Of a DNA stretch of 64,000 nucleotides, positions 8,824 to 16,943 are shown piece by piece. How positions within the stretch are numbered: the first letter of the stretch is position 1; every line of letters starts with the position of its first letter. Source of the DNA: Acidimicrobiia bacterium (lineage in GTDB: Bacteria > Actinomycetota > Acidimicrobiia > IMCC26256 > PALSA-610); contig BPGH01000001.1 in NCBI GenBank assembly GCA_026002935.1, positions 2,454,501-2,518,500 of the forward strand. Direction: 5' to 3'. The notes beneath the pieces were generated by a model, which saw nothing but the letters and a program-made list of their open reading frames with translations, had not been told where the DNA came from and searched no databases. Position numbers and translations under genes: made by a program.

Positions 8824-9842
8824 TCCTCGAGCTGCGCGACGGGGATCGAGCGCTCGAGCATCCCGTAGGTGACCTCGCCGTCCCACGCGTAGCGCACGCC
8901 GGCCTGCTGCAGCGCGGGTGCGAACTCGTGGTGCGTGCCCCCGGCCATGCACGACGACACGACCGTCGTGCCCTCGATCCGCACGTCGCCCTCGGCGGTG
9001 CGCAGCGTGAGCGACACGTCCTCGCCGAACGGTTGCAGCCTCCGCAACCACGGCGCCTCGGCGATCACCGCCGGGATCATCCGCCCGCCGTCGAACAGGT
9101 ACGCCTCGTTGAAGGTCGGCCCGCCGTCGGGACGCTCCGGGAACGCGAGCCCGCCGAAGCCGCGTCCCGACGGGAACAGCGCGCTCGGCCAGCAGTGCCC
9201 CCAGAACCCGGCGGTGTCGCGCCGGCCCTGGCGGTGGATCCGCAGGCCGGTTCCGGTGAAGGCCCACTCGTCGCCGCCGACGCGCACCGAGCCGGCCGCG
9301 GTGCACAGCTGCTCGTAGCGCGGGCTGATGAACGCGCCCGCGAAGCCGTGGTGGAACAGCTCGGCCGCCTCCTCGGTGAGGGTGCCCGGCACCCACGGCG
9401 GTGCGGCGCAGCGGAGCTCGACGTCGACCTCGAGCCGCACACGCGGCCCGTCGAGGTCGTTGCGGGCGAGCGCGGCGGCGGTCGTGTCGAGCGCGTCGCC
9501 GCGGTAGCGCACGGCCAGCGCGGCGAACGGCTCGCGGTGGTGGAACTCGAGGCCGCCGGCCGTGAACCGGCGGCACACGCCGTCGGCGTCGAGCGGCGAC
9601 GCACCCTCGGCGGCCTCGCGCACGACGACGGCACGCCCGTCGGGGAAGCCGACGTTGACCTGGACCCCGCGCCGCTCCCAGGACGACGCGACCGCCTCGA
9701 TGCCGAGCCGCGGCAGCCCGATCACCCCGCGGTCGTCGGAGACCCACACCGACACGCTCTCGCGCATCTCGGGGTCGACGGGGCGCGCCGCGAAGAAGTG
9801 GTCGCTCGCCGCGTCCATCCCGCCGGTCAGGTCGGTCGCCAT
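8820..9842 (-). CDS. Unknown 340-residue protein, possible lipocalin-like (CrtC/AttH or DUF7065-type) fold
   Basis: First gene of the minus-strand pair, ATG 9842, stop overlapping the sulfotransferase start. The sequence is rich in beta-strand-like text and aromatic residues (FHHREPFAALAVRY, DEWAFTGTGLRIHRQGRRD, FWGHCWPSALFP). The pattern of W-G/H motifs midway and a C-terminal ...YAWDGEVTYGMLERSIP stretch recalls the two-domain lipocalin-like proteins found beside sulfotransferases and P450s in actinobacteria. No catalytic motif is obvious. The family placement is a pattern impression only. Its start faces the TetR gene across 96 bases that hold an operator-like palindrome. Confidence 0.6.
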   Translation of the reverse strand: MATDLTGGMDAASDHFFAARPVDPEMRESVSVWVSDDRGVIGLPRLGIEAVASSWERRGVQVNVGFPDGRAVVVREAAEGASPLDADGVCRRFTAGGLEFHHREPFAALAVRYRGDALDTTAAALARNDLDGPRVRLEVDVELRCAAPPWVPGTLTEEAAELFHHGFAGAFISPRYEQLCTAAGSVRVGGDEWAFTGTGLRIHRQGRRDTAGFWGHCWPSALFPSGRGFGGLAFPERPDGGPTFNEAYLFDGGRMIPAVIAEAPWLRRLQPFGEDVSLTLRTAEGDVRIEGTTVVSSCMAGGTHHEFAPALQQAGVRYAWDGEVTYGMLERSIPVAQLEE

Positions 9843-9921
9843 CGTCGGTCACCTCGCGTCCCTCGCGGCGTCCCCGCGGGACCCCTCGCGCGTGCGGGCC
9901 GTCGCCAGCCTGCCGCAGGCG

Positions 9922-9944
9922 TTACACTTTTCGCAAGAGTGGAA
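9922..9944. promoter_or_regulatory. Operator-like palindrome 1, candidate TetR site
   Basis: TTACACT-N9-AGTGGAA, six of seven base pairs complementary between the arms (extended arms TTACACTTT and AGAGTGGAA). It lies between the divergent genes at 9842 and 9939 and touches the proposed GTG start of the TetR gene. The same geometry recurs at 10529. Such a site would let the regulator repress itself and the divergent pair. Confidence 0.5.
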
Positions 9945-10553
9945 ACTCGCGGCCGGCTCGGCATCGACGACGGCGGCGGGCCCGGTGGGCCCACCGCGGC
10001 GCGCCTCGTGGCGGCCGCGCGCCGGGCGATCGCCGCGCGGGGCACCGACCGGCTGACGATGTCGGCGGTGGCGGCGGAGGCGGGCGTCTCCCGCCCGACC
10101 CTGTACCGGTGGTTCCCGACCAAGGCGCTGCTGCTGGCCGCGGTCACCGCCGAGGAGGTCGCCGAGTTCGACGCGGGCCTGCGGCGCGCGACCGCGTCCC
10201 GGCGGTCGCGCCGGGCGCGCCTCGACGCCGCGATCGGCCACCTCGTCGAGTGGCTCGCGCCGACGAGCCGGGCGATCGGCGCCGACCCCGCGTTCGCGCT
10301 GCAGTCACTGGCCGACTCGCTGCCCGCCCACGTCGCGTCGCTCACCGGGCTGCTCGGCGACGCGCTCGACTGCGTGCCGGCCGTGCGCGCCGGCGCGATG
10401 TCGCGCGCGCAGGCGGCGGAGGTGCTGCTGCGGCTCGCGCAGTCGTACTACCTCGTCCCGCCCGGGCGTGCCGCCGACATGCTCGGCCTCCTGCGCGCGT
10501 TCGCCGGCCTCGACCGCCGCAGTCGCCTTTACACTTTCCAAGGGAATGTATAG
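9939..10553 (+). CDS. TetR/AcrR-family transcriptional regulator
   Basis: 204 residues from GTG 9939, stop TAG 10551-10553. The N-terminal helix-turn-helix is clear (TMSAVAAEAGVSRPTLYRWF followed by PTKALLLAAV). The C-terminal ligand domain is divergent, as usual. It probably senses the substrate of the surrounding pathway and represses both flanking units, since palindromes lie at its own start and at its end, ahead of the P450. The chosen start overlaps palindrome 1, which would fit a leaderless transcript. A downstream in-frame GTG at about residue 23 is an alternative that still keeps the whole DNA-binding domain. Confidence 0.85.
   Translation: METRGRLGIDDGGGPGGPTAARLVAAARRAIAARGTDRLTMSAVAAEAGVSRPTLYRWFPTKALLLAAVTAEEVAEFDAGLRRATASRRSRRARLDAAIGHLVEWLAPTSRAIGADPAFALQSLADSLPAHVASLTGLLGDALDCVPAVRAGAMSRAQAAEVLLRLAQSYYLVPPGRAADMLGLLRAFAGLDRRSRLYTFQGNV
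10529..10551. promoter_or_regulatory. Operator-like palindrome 2, candidate TetR site before the P450 operon
   Basis: TTACACT-N9-AATGTAT, with the left arm identical to that of palindrome 1 (TTACACTTT) and five of seven arm positions complementary. It overlaps the stop of the TetR gene and lies about 60 bases before the proposed P450 start, so the P450 operon probably has its own promoter here. Confidence 0.5.
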
Positions 10554-10608
10554 CCTCCGGGGCGACCGGGCGGCGCCACGGCCGCGCGTCGCGACCGGGG
10601 ACGGCAAC

Positions 10609-11815
10609 GTGATCGACTTCGACCCCACGACGACGGGCTTCTACACCGACCCCGCCTACCACGACGTCCTCGCGCGCCTGCGGGCGGAGTCCCCGGTGCA
10701 CCGCCTCGACGGCGGCATCGTCACCGTCGCCCGCTACGACGACATCCGCGAGGTCTCGGCCGACCCGGCGCGCTTCTGCTCGGGCCGCGGCGCGCTCGTC
10801 CACGACCCGATCCGCCAGGGCGCCGACCTCGGCGGCGCGCCGTCGGTGCTGTTCCTCGACCCGCCCGAGCACGCGCGGCACCGCCGTCTCGTGAGCCGCC
10901 GGTTCACGCCCCGGGCGGTCGGCGCCCTCGAGGGGCTCGTGCGCAGCCCAGTGCCGCGCGGTGTTCGAACGGCTCCCCGACGCGGCCGGCCCGATCGACG
11001 TCGTCGAGCACCTCACGGCGCCGTTCCCGTTGCTCGTCATCGCCGAGCTGCTCGGCATCCCCGACGGCGACCGCCACGACTTCCGCCGGTGGTCCGACGC
11101 GACGATCGAGGCCCCCGACCGGCCGCCCGACGAGACGATCGCCGCGCTGACCGAGATGCACGCGTTCCTGAGCGCGCACATCGAAGCGAAGCGCCGCGAG
11201 CCCGGCGACGACCTCGTGACGCTGCTCACCCGGGCCGAGCTCGACGGCCGCCCCCTCGGCACGGACGAGGTGTTCTCGTGGCTGCTCACCCTGCTCGTCG
11301 CGGGCAACGAGACGACGCGCACGTTGCTGTCGGGCGCGATCGTCGCCCTCGCCGAGCACCCCGACCAGCGGGCCGCGCTCGCCGCGGACCCGTCGGGCAT
11401 CCCCGCCGCGGTCGAGGAGGCGCTGCGGTGGGTCACGCCGATCCAGACCTTCTGCCGGACGGTCGTCGCCGACACGACGGTCGGCGGGCACCCGGTCCAC
11501 GCGGGCGAGTACCTGGTGATGCTGTACGCGTCGGGCAACCGGGACGAGTCCGTGTTCGGCCCCACCGCCGCCACCTTCGACGTGACCCGCCGTCCCGACG
11601 CGGCCCACCTCGCGTTCGGCTTCGGCGAGCACCTCTGCCTCGGCGCCGCGCTCGCGCGCCTCGAGGCGCGGGTCTTCCTCGAGGAGCTCCTCGCCCGCTT
11701 CCCGCACTACGAGCTGGCGGGGCCCGCCGAGCGGGTGCCCTCGACGCTCGTCGCCGCGATCTCGCGCCTGCCGGTCGTGCTGGGCGGCACCGGGCGCGGG
11801 CCGGGTGGGCGATGA
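10609..11815 (+). CDS. Cytochrome P450 (one frame change near 10948)
   Basis: Haem monooxygenase. From GTG 10609 the product starts VIDFDPTTTGFYTDPAYHDV and contains FLDPPEHARHRRLVSRRFTP, the usual N-terminal P450 text. After the frame change the second part has the I-helix LLVAGNETTRTL, the EALR (ExxR) pair and the haem loop FGFGEHLCLGAALARLE with its cysteine. The break is at the CCC run 10947-10949: removing one C restores ...VRSQCRAVFERLP. It is therefore one soluble class I enzyme of about 400 residues that needs ferredoxin and reductase partners, none of which lie nearby. The stop overlaps the next gene as ATGA. An upstream ATG at 10546 is possible but lies inside palindrome 2. Confidence 0.85.
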
Positions 11816-13455
11816 GCGACACCGTCGCCGCCCTGCTCGCCGCCCGCGCCGGCGACGACTCCGAGGGCCTGCGGTTCGAGGGCGCCACCTGGACCTGGCG
11901 CGAGGTCGTCGCGGAGTGCCGCCGGCGCGCGGGCCTGCTCGAGTCCCTCCGGCGCCCGGGCCCGTTCCACGTCGGCGTGCTCATGGAGAACACGCCCGAG
12001 CACCTGTTCCTCATCGGCGGCGCGGCCCTCGCGGGCGCGACGGTCGTCGGCGTGAACCCGACCATGCGGGGCGAGGTGCTGGCCGCCAGCGTGCGGCGGA
12101 CCGACTGCCAGGCGCTCGTCGTCGCGCCCGAGCTCGCCGGGATCCTCGACGGCCTCGACCTCGGCGTGGACGCCGACCGGATCCTCGTGGGCGACGGCGA
12201 CGCCTACGCCGCCCGGGTCGCGGCGGCGCCGCCCGCGTCGGGCCCGGCGCCCGGCCCGGAGACGCTGCTGATGCTGATCTTCACCTCGGGGTCGACGGGC
12301 GCACCGAAGGCCGTCCGCATGACCCAGGGCCGCGCCGCGCGGCTCGCGACCCGCGCCGCGTTCACCTCCGACGACGTCCTGTACTGCGCGATGCCGATGT
12401 TCCACGGCCACGCGCTCGCGGCGAGCGTCTTCCCCTCGTTCGCGACCGGCGCGACGCTCGTGCTGCGCCGCCGGTTCTCCGCGTCGGCGTGGCTCGACGA
12501 CGTCCGCCACCACGGCGCGACGTTCTTCAGCACGGTCGGGCGCGCGCTCGCCTTCGTCCTCGCGACGCCGCCGTCCCCCCACGACCGCGACCACCGGCTG
12601 CGCTTCGTGCTCGCACCCGAGTCGAGCGCGGCCGACATCCGGGCCTTCTCCGAGCGGTTCGGCGTGCCGGTGATCGAGGGGTACGGGTCGAGCGAGAACG
12701 CCGTCGTGCTCGCACCGTTCCCCGGCACGCCGCCCGGGTCGCTCGGCCTGCCGTTGCCCGGCAGCGACGTCGCCGTGGTCGACCCCGCCACCGGCGAGGA
12801 GTGCCCCCGCGCCCGGTTCGACGCCTCGGGCCGGCTCCTCAACGCGAGCGAGTGCATCGGCGAGATCGTCGGCCGCAACTGCGCCGCCAACTTCGAGGGC
12901 TACTACGGCGATCCCGAGGCCGACGCCACCCGCGTCCGCGACGGCTGGTACTGGACCGGCGACCTCGCGTACCGCGACGAGGACGGCTACTTCTGGTTCG
13001 CCGGACGCGGCGGTGACTGGATCCGCGTCGACAGCGAGAACTTCACGCCCGCGCCGATCGAACGGATCCTCGCCCGCATGCCCGGCGTCGCCGGCGTCGC
13101 GGTGTACGGCGTGCCGGACGCGCGCACCGGCGACCAGGTCATGGCCACCCTCGAGATGGAGGAGGGGGTGGAGTTCGACCCCGACGCGTTCGCCGCGTTC
13201 CTCGAGGCCCAGCGCGACCTCGGCCCGAAGTGGGTGCCGCGCTACGTGCGGGTCACCGAGCGGCTGCCCCTCACCGGCACCAACAAGGTCCACAAGCCCG
13301 TGCTGCGCGCCGCCCGGTGGGAGACGACCGACCCGGTCTGGTGGCGCCCGCCGCGGTCCGGAACCTACCGGCGCTTCACCGCGGCGGACGCCGAGGCGCT
13401 GCGCGCCGAGTTCGCCGAGCACGGTCGGCTGGCGCTGCTCGAGGCGCCGTCGTGA
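11812..13455 (+). CDS. AMP-forming acyl-CoA synthetase (FadD-like)
   Basis: 547 residues from ATG 11812. ANL-superfamily enzyme that adenylates a carboxylic acid and transfers it to CoA. Motifs in order: phosphate loop FTSGSTGAPKAVRMT, the GYGSSENA adenine-binding motif, WTGDLAYRDEDGYFWFAGR with the hinge, and the C-terminal catalytic Lys region LTGTNKVHK. The length and motifs resemble long or medium-chain FadD enzymes of the FadD17 kind. It overlaps the P450 before it (ATGA) and the kinase after it (GTGA), so the genes are translationally coupled. In this context it would activate an acid produced or shared by the P450 pathway. Confidence 0.9.
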   Translation: MSDTVAALLAARAGDDSEGLRFEGATWTWREVVAECRRRAGLLESLRRPGPFHVGVLMENTPEHLFLIGGAALAGATVVGVNPTMRGEVLAASVRRTDCQALVVAPELAGILDGLDLGVDADRILVGDGDAYAARVAAAPPASGPAPGPETLLMLIFTSGSTGAPKAVRMTQGRAARLATRAAFTSDDVLYCAMPMFHGHALAASVFPSFATGATLVLRRRFSASAWLDDVRHHGATFFSTVGRALAFVLATPPSPHDRDHRLRFVLAPESSAADIRAFSERFGVPVIEGYGSSENAVVLAPFPGTPPGSLGLPLPGSDVAVVDPATGEECPRARFDASGRLLNASECIGEIVGRNCAANFEGYYGDPEADATRVRDGWYWTGDLAYRDEDGYFWFAGRGGDWIRVDSENFTPAPIERILARMPGVAGVAVYGVPDARTGDQVMATLEMEEGVEFDPDAFAAFLEAQRDLGPKWVPRYVRVTERLPLTGTNKVHKPVLRAARWETTDPVWWRPPRSGTYRRFTAADAEALRAEFAEHGRLALLEAPS

Positions 13456-14531
13456 CCGTCGCGCGCGCGGCACGCGACCCCGAGGCCCTCCGCCGGGGGT
13501 TCGAGCGCTGGCTGCAGGCCCGCCACCGGTCGGGGACCGTGCGCGTCGGCCCCCTCGTGCGCCCGACGTCCGGCTACTCGAGCGAGACGTTGCTGATCGA
13601 CAGCCGCCGCACCGACGGCCGCGCGGAGGTCGAGGAGCGCTTCGTCGCGCGCCTCCCCCCGGCGGGCGGGGGCATCTTCCCCGCCTACGACCTCGACCGG
13701 CAGGCCGCGGTGCAGCGCGCCCTGGGGCGCGCGGGGATCCCCGTCGCCGCGGTCGTCGCCGTCGAGCACGACGAGGAGTGGGTCGGCGCCCCGTTCCTGC
13801 TGATGGCCCACGTCGAGGGCGTGGTCCTCGACGAGGCGTACGTGGTCGCGGGCCCGCTCCACGCGGCGGACGCCGCCACGCAGCGGCGCGTCCAGCACGG
13901 GTTCGTCGACCTGCTCGCCGCGGTGCACCGGCTCGACTGGGAGGCGGCGGGCCTCGGCGCGCTGACGCCGCCCGCCGAGCGGGGGCTCGCGCACGACCTC
14001 GCGCGCGCCGGCGCGTACCTCGAGTGGGCCGCCGACGGCGACGTGCCCGCGGTGCTCGCCGACGCGCTGGCGTGGCTGCGCGCCGGGCGGCCCGAACCGG
14101 AGCCGCCGCCGTCGCTGTGCTGGGGCGACCCCCGCCTCGGCAACGTCGTGTACCGGGCCGACTTCTCGGTCGCGGCCGCGCTCGACTGGGAGACGGCCGC
14201 GATCGGTCCGGCCGAGCTGGACCTCGCGTGGTTCGTCGGCCTGCACGACCTCACCGCCACCGCCGTCGGCGCGGACCTGCCCGGCTTCGCGGGGCGCGAC
14301 GAGGTCGTCGCGCGGTGGGCCGAGCGGATCGGGCGGTCCGCCGCCGACCTGCGGTGGTTCGAGGTGCTGAGCCTGCTGCGCGCGGACTCGGTCCTGCTGC
14401 GCATCCGCCGCCTCGTGACCGCGTCCGGCGAGCCGGACCCGTGGCCGCAGGGCCCGACGCCGGGGCAGGCCCGCATCGCGTCGCTCATCGCCGCGCCCCC
14501 GTCGCGGCACCGGGCGGGAGCGGGGCGGTGA
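13452..14531 (+). CDS. APH-family phosphotransferase (small-molecule kinase)
   Basis: 359 residues from GTG 13452. Protein-kinase-like fold of the aminoglycoside phosphotransferase family: catalytic loop CWGDPRLGNVVY (the HGDxxxxN motif with Trp for His) and metal-binding Asp in ALDWETAAIGPAELDLAWF, with hydrophobic PFLLMAHVEG as the hinge. In actinobacterial catabolic gene sets such proteins are rarely antibiotic resistance enzymes. They occur beside acyl-CoA ligases and dehydrogenases and are presumed to phosphorylate a hydroxyl of the pathway substrate. It is coupled to both neighbours by GTGA overlaps, which supports a joint role. Substrate unknown. Confidence 0.85.
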   Translation: MTVARAARDPEALRRGFERWLQARHRSGTVRVGPLVRPTSGYSSETLLIDSRRTDGRAEVEERFVARLPPAGGGIFPAYDLDRQAAVQRALGRAGIPVAAVVAVEHDEEWVGAPFLLMAHVEGVVLDEAYVVAGPLHAADAATQRRVQHGFVDLLAAVHRLDWEAAGLGALTPPAERGLAHDLARAGAYLEWAADGDVPAVLADALAWLRAGRPEPEPPPSLCWGDPRLGNVVYRADFSVAAALDWETAAIGPAELDLAWFVGLHDLTATAVGADLPGFAGRDEVVARWAERIGRSAADLRWFEVLSLLRADSVLLRIRRLVTASGEPDPWPQGPTPGQARIASLIAAPPSRHRAGAGR

Positions 14532-15688
14532 GGACCCTCGGGCCGCTGGTGCCGGCCGACGAGCGGCTCGACCACCAGATCACCGACACGTTCGCGACCG
14601 TCGCGCAGACCGACCGGGCGTGGACGGAGAAGATCTGCGCGCAGGCCTGCGCGAAGGACGGGTCGCTGCAGATCGCCTTCGGGCTCGGCAAGTACACCAA
14701 CCGCGGGGTCATGGACGCCTACGCCGGCGTGTCGCGCGGGCCGGAGCTGTGGGTCGTGCGCGCCGCCCGCGAGCTCGCGCCCGACCCCGGGACGCCGAGC
14801 GTCGGGCCGATCCACTACGAGGTGCTCGAGCCGCTCCGGCGGGTGCGGTTCGCGCTCGAACCGAACGACGCGCAGCCGATCGCCTTCGAGTGGGTCTTCG
14901 AGGGGGTCGTGCCCCCGTTCCTCGAGCACCCCGAGCAGCACCGCAGCCGCGACGGCTACCGCCTCGACGCCGACATCGTCCGGTACCACCACAGCGGGGT
15001 CGCCCGCGGGTGGGTCGAGGTCGGCGGGGTGCGGACCGGGTTCGACGAGGGCTCGTGGGTGACGACGCGCGACCACTCCTGGGGCGTCCGCTACGGCGTC
15101 GGCGCGCCGGTCGCGGACGTGAAGGCCGCGGAGCTGCCGCCCGGCCTGCAGATGACGGTGAACTGGTGCCCGGTCGTGTGCGAGCGGCCCGACGGCAGCC
15201 GCTACGCGTTGCACTGGTACTACCAGCGCCACGCGTTCGCCGGCTGGCAGGCCGTCGAGCTGCAGGGCGGTGTCGAGCACCCCGACGGGCGCAAGGAGCC
15301 CTTCGTCGCGCTCGAGCCCGAGTACGTCGTCGACCCGGTCAACCGGCGGCTGCGCCGGGCCCGGCTGCACTTCACGACCGCCGACGGCGCGCCCCGCCCG
15401 CTGACCGTGGAGGCGGTCGGCGAGACCGGGTTCCACCTCGGGGCGGGCCTCTACTTCGGCCTCGACGGCCGGTACCACGGCCAGTACCGCGGGCCGCTGG
15501 AGGTCGAGGGCGAGTACGTCGCCGACTGCACGACCGCCGAGGCCGCGCGCCGGCTGCACCAGCTGCGCGACGCCGTCGTGCGGGTCGAGGACCCGGTGGG
15601 CGGCGGCGTCGGCCACGGCAACCTGCAGAGCATGTTCGTCGGCCCCCACGAGGAGCTCGGGCTCGACGAGCAGGGCTCGTTCATGTGA
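14528..15688 (+). CDS. Unknown 386-residue protein, last gene of the P450 operon
   Basis: GTG 14528 overlaps the kinase stop; TGA 15686-15688. Beta-rich text with repeated aromatic turns: YHHSGVARGWVEVGG, WVTTRDHSWGVRYGVG, YALHWYYQRHAFAGWQ. The DHSWGVRYG motif resembles lipocalin-like AttH/CrtC relatives or the DUF7064/7065-type proteins often seen with P450s. No cofactor motif and no signal peptide are visible. It shares general character with the unknown protein at 8820-9842 across the TetR gene, so the island may hold two related proteins. A substrate-binding, isomerase or hydratase role is conceivable, but nothing here proves one. Confidence 0.6.
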   Translation: MRTLGPLVPADERLDHQITDTFATVAQTDRAWTEKICAQACAKDGSLQIAFGLGKYTNRGVMDAYAGVSRGPELWVVRAARELAPDPGTPSVGPIHYEVLEPLRRVRFALEPNDAQPIAFEWVFEGVVPPFLEHPEQHRSRDGYRLDADIVRYHHSGVARGWVEVGGVRTGFDEGSWVTTRDHSWGVRYGVGAPVADVKAAELPPGLQMTVNWCPVVCERPDGSRYALHWYYQRHAFAGWQAVELQGGVEHPDGRKEPFVALEPEYVVDPVNRRLRRARLHFTTADGAPRPLTVEAVGETGFHLGAGLYFGLDGRYHGQYRGPLEVEGEYVADCTTAEAARRLHQLRDAVVRVEDPVGGGVGHGNLQSMFVGPHEELGLDEQGSFM

Positions 15689-15690
15689 CA

Positions 15691-15704
15691 CCCGCCGCGG
15701 CGGG
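15691..15704. terminator. Possible bidirectional hairpin between converging genes
   Basis: CCCGCCGCGGCGGG forms a short GC stem in the 22 bases between the stops of the converging unknown gene and pilC. There is no T-run on either side, so an intrinsic terminator is only suggested by its place. Confidence 0.3.
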
Positions 15705-15710
15705 CCGGCG

Positions 15711-16943
15711 TCACTTGATGAGCTTGATGATGTTGAACATCGGCATGTAGAGCGCGATCACCATGCCGCCCACGCACACGCCCATGACCACGATGAGGAG
15801 CGGCTCGATGAGCGACGTGAGGGCGTCGACCGTCGCCTCGACCTCTGCGTCGTAGAAGTCGGCGATCTTGTCGAGCATCTCGTCGAGGGCACCGGTCTCC
15901 TCACCGACCGCCATCATCTGCACGACCATCGGCGGGAACACCGGGTGGTCCTCCAGCTTGCGCGCCAGCGGCTCGCCCCGCTTCACCGCGGCCTGCGTGT
16001 CGCGTGCCGCCTCGGCGACGACGTGGTTGCCCGAGGTCTCCGCGACGATGTCGAGCGACTCCAGGATCGGCACGCCCGAGCGGACGAGCGCCGACAGCGT
16101 GCGGGAGAAGCGGGCGAGCGCAGTCTTGCGCACGAGGCCGCCGAACACGGGGACCCGCAGCTTGATCGCGTCCCAGCGCTTGCGGCCCTCCTCCGAGTTG
16201 ATCCACCGGCGGAACAGGAACACCGCCGCGATCTCCGCCGCGAAGATCAGGTACCACACCTTGCGCGCGAACGACGAGATGTTGATGAGGATCTGTGTCG
16301 GCACCGGGAGGCTCCCCCCGAGCTCGACGTACAGGTCCTCGAACATCGGGATGATGAACAGCAGCATCGCGGTCAGGATGAGCAGCACGAGGACCGCCAC
16401 GACCGCGGGGTAGGTCATCGCCGACTTGACCTTGCGCCGCAGCTCCACCTGCTTCTCGATGGTGTCCGCGAGCCGCAACAGCACGCTGTCGAGCACACCG
16501 CCGACCTCGCCCGCGCGCACCATCGCGACGTAGAGCCGGTTGAAGGCCTTCGGGTGCTTCGACAGTGCGGCCGACAGCGACGAGCCCCGCTCGACGTCCA
16601 TCCGCACCTGGTTCGCGATCTCGGCGAGCGGCTTGCTCTCGGTCTGCTCGGCGAGGATGTACAGGGAGCGCAGGAGCGAGAGGCCCGCGTTGATCATCGT
16701 CGCGAACTGGCGCGAGAAGACCGCGACGTCCTTCAGCTTCACCCGGTCCGACAGGCCGGGGATCTTCAGCTCCTTCGACAGCGTCTGCTTGCCGGCGGCC
16801 TGGATCTCGATGGGCACGTAGCCCATCGAGCGGAGCTTGCTGACGACGAGCTGGGCGTTGTCGGCGTCGAGCTGGCCCTCGACGAGCTTGCCCTGCCGGT
16901 CCCGGACCTTGTACGTGAACGTCTCGGCCATCGAGCGACTCAC
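15711..16943 (-). CDS. pilC: Type IV pilus inner-membrane platform protein PilC
   Basis: 410 residues from GTG 16943 (GTGA overlap with pilT), or 406 from ATG 16931. GspF/PilC family: two homologous cytoplasmic four-helix domains (FSRQFATMINAGLSLLRSL near the front and FSRTLSALVRSGVPILESL later) each followed by membrane segments, and the C-terminal ALYMPMFNIIKLIK typical of PilC. The N-terminal TYKVRDRQGKLVEGQ stretch is also canonical. It forms the platform turned by PilB and PilT. Third gene of the pilB-pilT-pilC operon. Confidence 0.95.
   Translation of the reverse strand: MSRSMAETFTYKVRDRQGKLVEGQLDADNAQLVVSKLRSMGYVPIEIQAAGKQTLSKELKIPGLSDRVKLKDVAVFSRQFATMINAGLSLLRSLYILAEQTESKPLAEIANQVRMDVERGSSLSAALSKHPKAFNRLYVAMVRAGEVGGVLDSVLLRLADTIEKQVELRRKVKSAMTYPAVVAVLVLLILTAMLLFIIPMFEDLYVELGGSLPVPTQILINISSFARKVWYLIFAAEIAAVFLFRRWINSEEGRKRWDAIKLRVPVFGGLVRKTALARFSRTLSALVRSGVPILESLDIVAETSGNHVVAEAARDTQAAVKRGEPLARKLEDHPVFPPMVVQMMAVGEETGALDEMLDKIADFYDAEVEATVDALTSLIEPLLIVVMGVCVGGMVIALYMPMFNIIKLIK

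Noticed and set aside
13452..14531. Antibiotic resistance gene
   Set aside because: The APH fold is real, but the coupled catabolic neighbours argue for a metabolic kinase.
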